DNA of 64,000 nucleotides from NCBI RefSeq assembly GCF_036967205.1, contig NZ_CP146022.1, forward strand, positions 3,410,001-3,474,000. The letters run 5' to 3'. This stretch comes from Streptomyces sp. Q6. GTDB lineage: Bacteria > Actinomycetota > Actinomycetes > Streptomycetales > Streptomycetaceae. This document shows positions 1-9,164 of this stretch, piece by piece. Below the pieces are notes generated by a model. The model made no database searches, had not been told where the DNA came from, and was given only the letters and a program-made list of their open reading frames with translations. Within the stretch, counting starts at the first letter, position 1, and every line of letters starts with the position of its first letter. A program made the translations under genes and the position numbers.

Positions 1-2520
1 CCTGGACGACCTGGTGCGGCTGCTCTCCTTCGAGCGCCGCAACGGCACCGCCTTCCACGTCCGCGGCTCGCTGCGCCGCACCGCCTCCTACCCGGGTGTG
101 GCCCGCGTCCCCGAGCACCTCGTCAAGGTCGGCAAGCGCGAGCTGCCGGTGGTGGCGCGGGTGCGGGAGAGCGCGTGGGACGCGGACGGGAAGCTGCGGA
201 TCAGCGGCTACGCGTACGTGAAGAACCTGGCGGCGGACCGTCCCGCCCACTCCGTGAAGACCGGACTCCTCAAGGCGACGAACAGCCGCACCCAGGTCCG
301 CCGCGTCCCGACCCGCACCGCCCCCGACCCGGCCGCGACCGTCAACTCCGGCCAGGAGCTGCACAGTTACGACCACGCCGGCTTCACCATGACGATCGAC
401 CCGGAGAAGCTGAAGGTGAAGGGGCGGTGGCAGCCCGGCACCTGGAACCTCGGGGTCGTCCTCGCCGGGCACGGCCTGCTGCGCCGGGCGGCGCTGCGCG
501 CGCTCGACGGTTCGGCGCAGCAGAACCTGGTCCGCGACCTCGGCGACGGCGCCCGGCTCGTCGTCGGTCACACCAAGGGGCGCCTGGCCCTGAAGGTCGT
601 CGCGTACACGGCGCTCGCCGACGACCACCACGCCGAGGGCGGCAACATGGTCCTCGCCGGGCGCCTCCTGAACGGCCTCGAACCGCGCACGCTGCGCCTG
701 ACCCACAAGCACTCCGGCACCGAGTTCGCGTATCCGGTGACGTGCGCGGGCGGCCGTTTCCTGGTGCGGATCGCGCTCGCCGACCTCGCGGGCGTGCCCG
801 CGCCCGAGCACCGCGCGCCCAAGGAGGTCGAGCCGCCGCACGGCGACCGCTGGCAGGTCAACTTCGTCCTGCCGGACGGGAAGAAGCGCTCCGTCGCGGC
901 GGCCCTCGACCTCCCGCCGACCCGGTACACGGCGGCCGGGCGCGCGCTGTGCGCGACCGCCAACGACCAGGGGCAGCTCGTCGTCGAACTCACCCGGCAG
1001 CCCATCGCCGACCTGGTCAGCTGGGCGGGTGACGGCTCGTTCGTCGTGGAGGGCACGGCGCCCGAACTCTCCTGGCGGCAACCGGAGTTCGTGCTGCGGC
1101 ACAGTTCGACGACCGAGGAGCTCACGATCCCGGCCGACCAGTACGGCGACCGCTTCCGCGCCGTCGTCGCACCGGCCGCGCTCTGGGAGGGCCGCTGGTA
1201 CGGGTTCCTGCGCGAGGCCGACGACCGCGACGGGGACGGCGTCCCGGTGCGCGTCCTGACGTCGGTGGCCGGCGGACTGCCGCGCCACCGACCGTCCGGG
1301 GACCGGCACGGGGCCCGGGAGTTCACCCTCGACCGCCGCTTCGGCGACCGGCTGCTCGTCGAGGCGGGCCCGGCCCTGCCCCGGCCGACCGCGGCGCGTA
1401 CGCCCGCCACCGCCTGCGCACCGCGTTCTACCCGGCCCAGCGCCGGCTCCCGCTGCGGGACGCGATCCTGTACGTCGACGGGGACTCGCCGCGCGCGATC
1501 CACGAGGAGCTGGTCCGGCGCGGCACGGACGTCGAGCACCTGTGGGTGACCAGGGACGCTCGCACCCACGTCCCGGCGTCCGCGAGCGGCGTCGAGGAGT
1601 TCTCCTCCCCCTGGTACGCGGCTCTCGCCCGCTGCCGCCGGATCGTCACTGCCCACCAGTTGCCCGACTTCTTCGAGCGCCGTGAGGGCCAGACCGTCGT
1701 ACAGACCTGGGACGGCGCCCCGCTCAAGCGGATCGGCACGGACCTCACGGACACCCTGTACGCCGACCACGACCACCTGGCGCAACTGCCGGGCCTGGCC
1801 CGCCAGTGGGACGTCCTGGTCGCGCCCTCGCGCTGGTCGGCCCCGCATCTGTCGCGCGCGCTGGCCTTCGACGGCGAGGTACTCGAAGCCGGATCACCGC
1901 GCAACGACGTCCTGTTCACCGCCCCCGACGACCGCCGCAAGCGGGCCGAGCGGCTGCGCCGCGACCTCGACATCGACCCGGGCAAGCGGATCGTCCTGTA
2001 CGCGCCGACGTACCGGGACCACCTCGCCCACTCCCCCGGCCGCTTCCGGCACGAGCCCGCGTTCGACTTCGCGGCGGCGGAGCGGGAGCTGGCCGCCGAC
2101 CACGTCCTGCTCGTCCGCAAGCACCCGCGGGCCACGGGCCGGCTCACCGGTGCCCGCGCCCCCTTCGTGCGCGATGTCACCGGGCACCCGAGCGCGGCCG
2201 AACTCCTGCTCCTGGCCGACGTGCTGGTGACGGACTACTCGTCCCTGATGTTCGACTTCGCGCACACCGGACGCCCGATGCTCTTCCACACGTACGACCT
2301 GGAGCACTACCGGGACACGGTGCGCGGCTTCTACCTCGACTTCGAGGACCGCGCGCCGGGCCCGCTCCTCGCGTCGACCGACGACGTGGTGCGCGCGCTG
2401 CGGGAGCTGGAGGACGTCACCGCGCGCCACGCGACGGCGTACGAGACCTTCCGCGCGTCCTACTGCGACCTCGACGACGGGCGCGCGGCGGCGCGGGTCG
2501 CGGAACGGCTGATGCGATGA
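1..2520 (+). pseudogene. CDP-glycerol glycerophosphotransferase family protein, 5' truncated by window edge, frameshifted
   Basis: Probable wall teichoic-acid-type polymerase that transfers glycerol phosphate from CDP-glycerol at the inner membrane face. The frame is open from base 2 with no credible start, so the N-terminus lies outside the window. Frame 2 runs to about 1380; the homologous reading then continues in frame 1 (ADRGAYARHRLRTAFYPAQ, then PRAIHEELVRRG). Adding one C to the CCCC run at 1379-1382 joins the two. The C-terminal part shows TagF-family hallmarks: FFERREGQTVVQTWDG, LLVRKHPR and VTDYSSLMFDFAHTGRPM. The usual conserved segment resembling DSFxGKxYSDxP before PRAI is shortened to LYVDGDSP. 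The stop overlaps the next start as ATGA. Family assignment is secure; intactness in the organism is not. Confidence 0.75.
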
Positions 2521-4052
2521 CCGTCTCCACGCTCACCGGGCGGGTCGTCCGCGGCGCCACCGCGCTGCGCGGCGGCCGCGCCTGGCGGCCCACCCCGTTC
2601 TTCGTGTTCGGCGGCCTGTTCTGGCTGGTGATGACGCTCGCGTACTGGCGGGTGCCGATGTGCTGCGACTTCGGCCAGCACGCGGCGGTCGTCGAACGCC
2701 TCAGGGCGAGCCTGCTGCACCCCCGCCACCCGATGGCCGACCTGCCGGGCGCGGGCAGCCCCTACTACTCGCCGTACGCGGTGGCGCAGGGCGTCTTCGC
2801 CCGCGTGACGGGCCTGGCGGGCTGGGAGGTCGTGAAGCTCGCGGGCCCGCTGAACCTCCTGGTCCTCCTGACGGGCCTGGGCCGCTTCGTCCGTACGCTG
2901 ACGTCCCGTCAGTGGGCGCCGGTCCTGGCCCTGCTGGCGATGACCCTGCTGTGGGGTACGCGCACGGCGTGGTGGAGCGGCTACCTGGGCCTGCTGTCGA
3001 TGACGGGCAACCTCGGCTACCCGTCGACGTTCGCGATCGGCCTGTCGTTCTGGGCCTGGGCGTGGACGGCGCGACTGCGGTCCGACAGCGCGTACGGGGC
3101 GTACGCGGGTCTGGGCGTTCTGGTGGGCGCGATCCTGTTGATCCACCCGATCTCGTCGGTGGCCGCGGTGATCGGAGTGGTGAGCGTGGGGGTGGGCCGG
3201 GGCGCGGCCCGCCACGAAGCGCTCGCGCCGACCGCGCTCGCCCGCTGGGCGACGGCGCTCCTCGCCACCGCGGCCGTCACCCTGCTCTGGCCCTACTACG
3301 ACGTCCTGTCCCTCGTCGGGGACAGCAGCGTCGACGGCATCCACCGCCAGCTGTACACCGCGATGCCGGAACGTTTCTGGCTGGCCTTCCTCGGCCTTCC
3401 CGTGCTGTTCCTGCGCTGCCGCCGCGACCGCCGCGACCCGCTCGCCCTGATGTTCGCCGCGGACGTCGTCGTGATCGCGTACGGCTGGGCGACCGGCCAC
3501 TACACGTACGGCAGGATCATGGGCCTCGCCCTCGTCCCGCTCCAGTTCTCCCTGGCGATCGCGCTGGCGGCTCCGCGCCCGTGGACGTGGCCGCGCCGCG
3601 CCCTGGGCGCCGTCGCGGCGGCGGGCGCGGCGCTCGGCTTCGTCGCGGTGCAGGGCGGCGCGGTCGTGCCGCGGGTCCTCGACCAGCCGCCGATGTGGCC
3701 GACGTACACGTGGGCGGCGCAGCACGTGCCGCCCGGCGACGTGGTCCTGACGAACGGCTACCGGCCGACCCGTTCGCTGCCCGGCTTCGGCCCGAACCTG
3801 GTCGCCCCGGCCTGGCCGGACCCGGCCCTCGACGAGCACGAGCGGCAGCGCCGGCTGACCGCGGTCCGCGCCTATCTCGCCCCGGACTCCACCCGCTCGG
3901 AGCGGATGGCGATCGCGCGCCGCTACGACGTGCGCTGGCTGCTGCTCGACCGCAGCCAGAAGCTGCCGCCGGAGGCCGTCCTCGTAGCGTGGAGCCCCCG
4001 GACCGGCGAGGTGCTCGCACGGGTCAACGGGGGCTCACCCAGGACCGGTTGA
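2517..4052 (+). CDS. polytopic membrane protein, GT-C glycosyltransferase-like
   Basis: A 511-residue hydrophobic protein starting at an ATG that overlaps the preceding stop (ATGA), so it is translationally coupled to the glycerophosphotransferase gene. Around ten membrane segments are visible, beginning near residues 25-43 (PFFVFGGLFWLVMTLAYWR), followed by a soluble C-terminal tail of about 140 residues containing LTNGYRPTRSLPGFGPN and ALDEHERQRR. The overall shape (many helices, aromatic-rich loops such as SPYYSPYAVAQG, soluble C-domain) resembles polyprenyl-phosphate-dependent GT-C transferases, but I do not see a diagnostic acidic motif in the first loop. A role in surface polymer glycosylation is inferred from context only. 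Confidence 0.7.
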   Translation: MTVSTLTGRVVRGATALRGGRAWRPTPFFVFGGLFWLVMTLAYWRVPMCCDFGQHAAVVERLRASLLHPRHPMADLPGAGSPYYSPYAVAQGVFARVTGLAGWEVVKLAGPLNLLVLLTGLGRFVRTLTSRQWAPVLALLAMTLLWGTRTAWWSGYLGLLSMTGNLGYPSTFAIGLSFWAWAWTARLRSDSAYGAYAGLGVLVGAILLIHPISSVAAVIGVVSVGVGRGAARHEALAPTALARWATALLATAAVTLLWPYYDVLSLVGDSSVDGIHRQLYTAMPERFWLAFLGLPVLFLRCRRDRRDPLALMFAADVVVIAYGWATGHYTYGRIMGLALVPLQFSLAIALAAPRPWTWPRRALGAVAAAGAALGFVAVQGGAVVPRVLDQPPMWPTYTWAAQHVPPGDVVLTNGYRPTRSLPGFGPNLVAPAWPDPALDEHERQRRLTAVRAYLAPDSTRSERMAIARRYDVRWLLLDRSQKLPPEAVLVAWSPRTGEVLARVNGGSPRTG

Positions 4053-4055
4053 CGG

Positions 4056-4469
4056 TTACTCGATGACGAGCTCGACGTCGATGTTGCCGCGGGTCGCGTT
4101 CGAGTACGGGCACACCTGGTGGGCCTGCTCGACGAGCTTGCGGCCGGTCTCGGCGTCGACCGTGTCGGGCAGCTCGACGCGGAGCACGACCGCGAGGCCG
4201 AAGCCCTCGCCCTGCTTGCCGATGGACACCTCGGCCGTGACGGCCGCGTCGGCGACGTCGACCTTGGCGGCGCGGCCGACGAGGCCGAGCGCGCTGCCGA
4301 AACAGGCCGCGTAGCCGGCGGCGAAGAGCTGCTCCGGGTTCGAGCCCTGGCCGTTGCCGCCCATCGCCGTCGGGATGCCGAGCTGAAGGTCGATGACACC
4401 GTCGTTGGAGACGGCGCGTCCGTCGCGGCCGTGGGTGGCGGTGGCGACGGCGGTGTAGATGGCGTCCAT
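4056..4469 (-). CDS. ohr: organic hydroperoxide resistance protein Ohr
   Basis: Thiol peroxidase of the Ohr/OsmC family that reduces organic and fatty-acid hydroperoxides in the cytoplasm. The 137-residue length is typical. Both catalytic cysteines are present: Cys56 in NPEQLFAAGYAACF and Cys120 in QVCPYSNATRGN, along with the expected MGGNGQGSNPEQL segment. The ATG at 4469 was chosen because the family begins there and a GAGAGGCAGG ribosome site lies upstream; the frame extends further 5' without homology. It is divergent from a MarR-type gene with a shared operator, the classic peroxide-sensing arrangement. It ends 3 bp from the convergent membrane-protein gene. Confidence 0.95.
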   Translation of the reverse strand: MDAIYTAVATATHGRDGRAVSNDGVIDLQLGIPTAMGGNGQGSNPEQLFAAGYAACFGSALGLVGRAAKVDVADAAVTAEVSIGKQGEGFGLAVVLRVELPDTVDAETGRKLVEQAHQVCPYSNATRGNIDVELVIE

Positions 4470-4522
4470 GGGGGACCTGCCTCTCGGTGGTTTCGGGCGT
4501 TTCCGCTGACATAAGTAGAGCA

Positions 4523-4537
4523 CGCAATTCAATTGCG
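4523..4537. promoter_or_regulatory. candidate OhrR operator
   Basis: A perfect 15-bp palindrome, CGCAATTCAATTGCG, sits in the 103-bp gap between ohr and ohrR. Its AATT-N-AATT core resembles the operator bound by OhrR-type MarR repressors. The position would let one dimer block both divergent promoters. A looser AT-rich half-site follows immediately (CACAACTCAATG). Confidence 0.7.
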
Positions 4538-4572
4538 CACAACTCAATGATGTGAAGGGCTACCCTGAAGAC

Positions 4573-5028
4573 ATGGCCAGTGACTACGACCACCTGCGGC
4601 TCGACCGGCAGATCTGCTTCTCCCTGAACGCGGCGACGCGCGCGTTCGGCGGCGTCTACCGCACGCTCCTCAAGGACCTCGGCCTCACCTACCCGCAGTA
4701 CCTGGTCATGCTGGCCCTGTGGGAGTCCCCCGAGGGCGAGGGCCTGCCGGTGAAGCGGCTCGGCGAGCGCCTGCGCCTCGACTCCGGCACGCTCTCCCCG
4801 CTGCTCAAGCGCCTGGAGGCGAACGGCCTCGTGCGCCGCGAGCGCAGCACGCGCGACGAGCGCTCGGTGACGATCACGCTCACGGAGGCGGGCGAGGAGC
4901 TCAAGCCGCGGGCGGCCGAGGTCCCCCTCAGGATCGCGAGCGCGACCGGCTTCGAACTGCGGGAGATCGAGGACCTGCGGGAGCGCCTGAACCGGCTGAC
5001 CGAAGCACTGGACGGGGCCCGGCTCTGA
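4573..5028 (+). CDS. ohrR: MarR-family organic hydroperoxide sensor OhrR
   Basis: One-cysteine redox repressor controlling ohr. The 151-residue product carries Cys15 in LDRQICFSLNAATRAF, the position whose oxidation releases OhrR from DNA in characterised homologues. A winged-helix follows: LTYPQYLVMLALWE, then VKRLGERLRLDSGTLSPLLKRLEANGLVRRERSTRDERSV with the DER wing motif, read here as separate stretches. An in-frame ATG at 4552 exists, but the start at 4573 (MASDYDHLRLDRQ) matches the family. Divergent partner of ohr over a palindromic operator. Confidence 0.92.
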   Translation: MASDYDHLRLDRQICFSLNAATRAFGGVYRTLLKDLGLTYPQYLVMLALWESPEGEGLPVKRLGERLRLDSGTLSPLLKRLEANGLVRRERSTRDERSVTITLTEAGEELKPRAAEVPLRIASATGFELREIEDLRERLNRLTEALDGARL

Positions 5029-5143
5029 CCCGTCGGCGGTCCGGGACCGGGGAGCCGGCAGGCGCCCCCGAGGGGGCACACCCGCAGACACACACGCGAC
5101 GGAACCCCTGCGGCACGACGATCGGGACATACGCTCCCGAATC

Positions 5144-6364
5144 GTGACAATCGATACCCAGGACCGCCCCACCACCCGCTCCCCGGTCCACGCGACCTGG
5201 ATCCCCGCCGGCCGGCGCACCCGCTTCGCGCTCCCGGCGGCCTGGCTCCTCACCCGCGCCGGGATGCTCTACCTGCTCATCCGGGACGGCCTCGGCGTCG
5301 GCGGCGTCGCCCGCGAGGTGCACGGCCTGTACGCCCACTGGTACGCGATCCTCGCGCAGGGCGCGTTCCCGGCGGGCGACCCGCTGTGGCAGTACCCGCC
5401 GGGCGCGGGCCCCCTCCTGCTCGCCCCGGGCGCGCTCCCCGGGCTGACCTACTTCCAGGCGTTCGTGACACTCACCCTCGCCGCCGACGCCGTCGTCACG
5501 TACGCCCTCGCGCGCGGCGACCACGACCCGCGCGGCGCCTGGCTCTGGACGGCGGGCCTCCCCCTCCTCCTGCACATCCCGCTCGCCCGCTACGACGTCG
5601 AGGTCACCGCCTTCGCGGTCCTCGCGCTGCTCACGATGCGCCGGGCGCCCCGCGTCAGCGGCGCCCTCGCGGCGTTCGGCGCGCTGGTGAAGGTGTGGCC
5701 GGCGCTGACCCTCCTGGGTGCGCCCCGTGGCCGTACGACACGGCAGGTCTGGGGCTCCGCGCTGGTGTCGGCGGCGGCGATGCTGCTCGTCCTGGCCGTC
5801 GCCTTCCGCTCGCCGTTCTCGTTCCTGCGCGAACAGGGCGAGCGGGGCGTGCAGATCGAGTCGCTGGGCGGCACGGTCCTCTCGTACGCGCGGCTCGCGG
5901 GCTGGCCGGGCCAGGTCCGGTACCGGTACGGGGCGATGGAGTACGTCGGCCCGTCCGTGCACCTGGTCGCGACCGTCTCCGTCGCGCTGACGGCCGCGGC
6001 GTGCGGCGTCCTGCTGTGGTGGCGGGTCCGGGCCCGCCGCTACTCCGAGGCGACGCCGTACGACGCCGCGCTGTGCGCCGTGCTGATGTTCACCGTCACC
6101 AGCCGCGTGATCAGCCCGCAGTACCTGATCTGGCTGCTCGGCCTGGCCGCGGTCTGCCTCACCTCGCGACGGACGACCCAGCGCACGGTCGCGCTCCTCG
6201 TCGTCGCGGCGGCGGGCGTCAGCGCGCTCGCGTACCCGGTCCTGTACGAGGACGTGATGGCCGGTACGTGGCTGGGCTGCGCGGTGATGACCGTCCGCAA
6301 CGCCCTTCTCCTCGGAGGGGTTCTGGTCTCGTTCCGTTCCCTCTGGAAAGGCACGAAAGAGTAA
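5144..6364 (+). CDS. GT87-like integral membrane glycosyltransferase (DUF2029)
   Basis: A 406-residue polytopic protein with a GTG start. Features typical of the DUF2029/GT87 group, which move mannose or arabinose from polyprenyl-phosphate donors outside the membrane, are visible: an early acidic loop (VHGLYAHWYAILAQGAFP), YPPGAGPLLL, ARYDVEVTAFAVLALL, ALVKVWPALTLL, and VISPQYLIWLLGLA in the C-terminal half. About ten hydrophobic segments are present. It lies between the ohr/ohrR pair and a GT2 gene, 48 bp upstream of the latter, so the two may be co-transcribed. The acceptor is unknown. Confidence 0.8.
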   Translation: MTIDTQDRPTTRSPVHATWIPAGRRTRFALPAAWLLTRAGMLYLLIRDGLGVGGVAREVHGLYAHWYAILAQGAFPAGDPLWQYPPGAGPLLLAPGALPGLTYFQAFVTLTLAADAVVTYALARGDHDPRGAWLWTAGLPLLLHIPLARYDVEVTAFAVLALLTMRRAPRVSGALAAFGALVKVWPALTLLGAPRGRTTRQVWGSALVSAAAMLLVLAVAFRSPFSFLREQGERGVQIESLGGTVLSYARLAGWPGQVRYRYGAMEYVGPSVHLVATVSVALTAAACGVLLWWRVRARRYSEATPYDAALCAVLMFTVTSRVISPQYLIWLLGLAAVCLTSRRTTQRTVALLVVAAAGVSALAYPVLYEDVMAGTWLGCAVMTVRNALLLGGVLVSFRSLWKGTKE

Positions 6365-6412
6365 AGACTCCGGCTTACCGGACAATTACCTGAAACCCCT
6401 ACTATTCACTCT

Positions 6413-8047
6413 GTGGAACCCGAACCCATCGCCCCCCTCCAGGAGTCCCCCGCCCCGCCCGGCCCCTCGGTCACCGTCGTCGTGATCGGGTACGAGGACG
6501 CGGCCCATGTCGCCGACGCGGTCCGCTCGGCGCTCGCGCAGGGCCCCGAGGTGCGCGAGGTGCTCGCGGTCGACGACTGCTCGACGGACGGCAGCGGCGC
6601 CCTCCTCGACGGCCTCGCCGCCCACGACCCGCGCCTGACGGTGGTGCACCGCGCGACCAACAGCGGCGGCTGCGGAACGCCCCGCAACGACGGGATCGAC
6701 CGCGCCTCCTCGTCGTACGTGATGTTCCTCGACAGCGACGACGTGCTGCCGCCGGGCGCGGTGCGGGCGCTGCTCGACGCGGCCGTGCGGCACGACGCCC
6801 AGGTCGCCGCCGGGCTGTGCGTGCGCCGCGAACTCCCGTCGGGGCGCGAGACCCCCTGGCAGCCCGAGCTGTACGCGAAGGCGTCCGTCGTCGCCCACCC
6901 GACCCGCCGCCCGCGCCTCGTCCACGACACCCTCTGCGTCAACAAGCTGTACCGCGTGGACTTCCTGCGCGAGCACGGCATCCGGTTCCCCGACGGGCGG
7001 TTCGTCTACGAGGACTTCGTGTTCACGGCACGCGTGCTGGCCGCCGCCCCGCGCGTCGCCCTCGTCCCCGACCGGGTCTACGTCTGGCACGTGCGGCGCG
7101 CCGCCGAGCGGCTCTCGCTCTCCCTCGACCGGTCCGGCATCGACAACTGGCAGGCCCGCCTCGACGCCCACCGCCTCGCCGTCGACACGCTCCTCGCCGC
7201 CTCGCAGAAGCGGCTCGCGCGGGCGGCGCGGGCCCACTTCCTCGACCATTCGCTGCGGATGTACGCGCGCGAACTCGACCTGCGCGGCCCCGAGTACACC
7301 GCCGAGTGGTGGCGGCGCACCCGCGCGTACCTGGAGACGTTCGACACCGCCGACTTCGAGGCGGCCCCGGCACCGGGCCGTGTCGTCGGCCGCCTCGTGC
7401 TCGCCTCGCCCGCGCCGCGCGACCTGCCGCGCGTCAAGGAGGTCGCCGCGCGCCCGGCCCGCCTGTGCCCGCCGTACGCGCGCACGCCCGACGGCACGCC
7501 CGCCTGGTCGGCCGACCTGCCGCAGGTCCCCCTCGACCACCTCCTGCACCGTCCGGTCGGGCTGCTCCCGCTGGCCGTCGACGGAGAGCTGCGCCCCGGC
7601 GCGCGCGGCACCCGGCTGCGCCTGCTCCTGCACGAGTTGTACGGCCGGGTGGCCGACGCGGGGCCGCGCTCGGTGGACGTGGAGGTCGTCGACCGGCAGC
7701 GCGGCACCGTCACCCAGCGCCGCACGGCGGCCTTCAGCGCGCTCCCGGAGGACGATGACCTCTGGTCGGCGACGGCCCTCCTCGACCTGTCGGCGCTCGG
7801 CCGCGCCGGGACCTGGGACATCCGCCTGCGCCTGCGCTTCGCCGACGGCAGCCTGCGCGAGACGACGGCCCACGCCGTCCGCCGCCCCGGCCTGCTGCGC
7901 CGCGTCGCCGTACCGAGCCGCCGCCACGGAGTCCTGCTCGCCCAGCCGTACGCGACACACTCCGGCGCCCTCGCGCTGCGCACGGCGTCGGGGCTGCGCG
8001 GCGTCGCGTCGGTGGTACGCCGCAGGGCCGCCCGGCTGCTTCACTGA
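6413..8047 (+). CDS. GT2-family glycosyltransferase
   Basis: Starts at GTG 6413 and encodes 544 residues. The N-terminal third is a GT-A fold: VTVVVIGYEDAAHVADAVRS, VLAVDDCSTDGSG, and the metal-binding SSYVMFLDSDDVLPPGAV, followed by LCVNKLYRVDFLREHG and FVYEDFVFTARVLAAAPRV, where ED is the usual catalytic pair. The remaining 300 residues form a beta-rich domain without a name I recognise, resembling the accessory part of Streptomyces transferases that accompany TagF-like proteins. It precedes galE by 31 bp, suggesting that the epimerase supplies its donor sugar. Probably acts on a wall polymer. Confidence 0.85.
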   Translation: MEPEPIAPLQESPAPPGPSVTVVVIGYEDAAHVADAVRSALAQGPEVREVLAVDDCSTDGSGALLDGLAAHDPRLTVVHRATNSGGCGTPRNDGIDRASSSYVMFLDSDDVLPPGAVRALLDAAVRHDAQVAAGLCVRRELPSGRETPWQPELYAKASVVAHPTRRPRLVHDTLCVNKLYRVDFLREHGIRFPDGRFVYEDFVFTARVLAAAPRVALVPDRVYVWHVRRAAERLSLSLDRSGIDNWQARLDAHRLAVDTLLAASQKRLARAARAHFLDHSLRMYARELDLRGPEYTAEWWRRTRAYLETFDTADFEAAPAPGRVVGRLVLASPAPRDLPRVKEVAARPARLCPPYARTPDGTPAWSADLPQVPLDHLLHRPVGLLPLAVDGELRPGARGTRLRLLLHELYGRVADAGPRSVDVEVVDRQRGTVTQRRTAAFSALPEDDDLWSATALLDLSALGRAGTWDIRLRLRFADGSLRETTAHAVRRPGLLRRVAVPSRRHGVLLAQPYATHSGALALRTASGLRGVASVVRRRAARLLH

Positions 8048-8078
8048 ACCTTTCGACGGACGAGGGGACCTCACCGAC

Positions 8079-9089
8079 ATGACCTGGCTGATCACCGGCG
8101 GGGCCGGCTACATCGGCGCGCACGTGGTGCACGCGCTGCGCGCGGCGGGCGAAGAGGCCGTCGTCTACGACGACCTGTCGACGGGCGTGGCCGCACGCGT
8201 GCCGTCCGACGTGGAACTCGTGGTCGGCTCGACGCTGGACCGCGCACTCCTGGACCGCACGTTCGCCGCCCGCCCGTTCACCGGCGTCATCCACCTCGCG
8301 GCGAAGAAGCAGGTCGGCGAGTCGGTCGAGCAGCCGCTGCGCTACTACCGCGAGAACGTCGAGGGCCTGCGGGTCCTGCTGGAAGCGGTGACGGCGGCGG
8401 GGACCCACTCGTTCGTGTTCTCCTCGTCGGCGGCGGTCTACGGCATGCCCGACGTCGACCTCGTCACCGAGGACACCCCCTGCGTGCCGATGAGCCCGTA
8501 CGGCGAGACGAAGCTCGCGGGCGAATGGCTGGTCCGGGCGACGGGCCGCGCCACCGGTCTGCGCACGGCGTCCCTGCGCTACTTCAACGTGGCGGGCGCG
8601 GCGTCGCCGGACCTGGCCGACACCGGCGTCTTCAATCTGGTCCCGATGGTCTTCGAGAAGCTGACGGCGGGCGAGCCGCCCCGGATCTTCGGCGACGACT
8701 ACCCGACCCCGGACGGCACCTGCGTACGGGACTACATCCACGTGTCCGACCTGGCCGAGGCCCATGTGGCGACGGCCCAGCGCCTGTCCGCGGCGGCCCC
8801 CGGCACGGACCTCACCCTCAACATCGGCCGCGGGGTGGGCGTCTCGGTCCGCGAGATGATCGACCTCATCAACGAGGAGACGGGCCACGCCCTCCCGCCC
8901 ACGACCACCCCCCGCCGCCCCGGCGACCCGGCCCGAGTGGTCGCGTCGGCGGACCGCATCGCGACGGAACTGGGCTGGACGGCGAAGCGGGACGTACGGG
9001 CCATGGTGGCGTCGGCGTGGGCAGGCTGGCCCGCGTCAAACCGCGCGGGCGACCGATCAGGCCCCTCGGGGAGCGCCTCCCGGCGTTAG
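8079..9089 (+). CDS. galE: UDP-glucose 4-epimerase
   Basis: NAD-dependent extended SDR that interconverts UDP-glucose and UDP-galactose, here probably feeding the neighbouring transferases. The 336-residue product shows the Rossmann motif TGGAGYIGAH near residue 6, the catalytic Ser and YxxxK (SSSAAVYG, then SPYGETKLAGE), RYFNVAGA, and the GalE-specific DGTCVRDYIHVSDLAEAH. ATG 8079 follows a GAGGGGACC ribosome site. The last 20 residues (AGDRSGPSGSASRR) are low complexity. Last gene of the glycopolymer block. Confidence 0.92.
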   Translation: MTWLITGGAGYIGAHVVHALRAAGEEAVVYDDLSTGVAARVPSDVELVVGSTLDRALLDRTFAARPFTGVIHLAAKKQVGESVEQPLRYYRENVEGLRVLLEAVTAAGTHSFVFSSSAAVYGMPDVDLVTEDTPCVPMSPYGETKLAGEWLVRATGRATGLRTASLRYFNVAGAASPDLADTGVFNLVPMVFEKLTAGEPPRIFGDDYPTPDGTCVRDYIHVSDLAEAHVATAQRLSAAAPGTDLTLNIGRGVGVSVREMIDLINEETGHALPPTTTPRRPGDPARVVASADRIATELGWTAKRDVRAMVASAWAGWPASNRAGDRSGPSGSASRR

Positions 9090-9164
9090 CGGGGAGAGCG
9101 AGGAGCGGCGCCCGGTGGCCTCGCCGACAGCACCGACAGCACCGCCCCCTGCCCCCCGGGCCAC

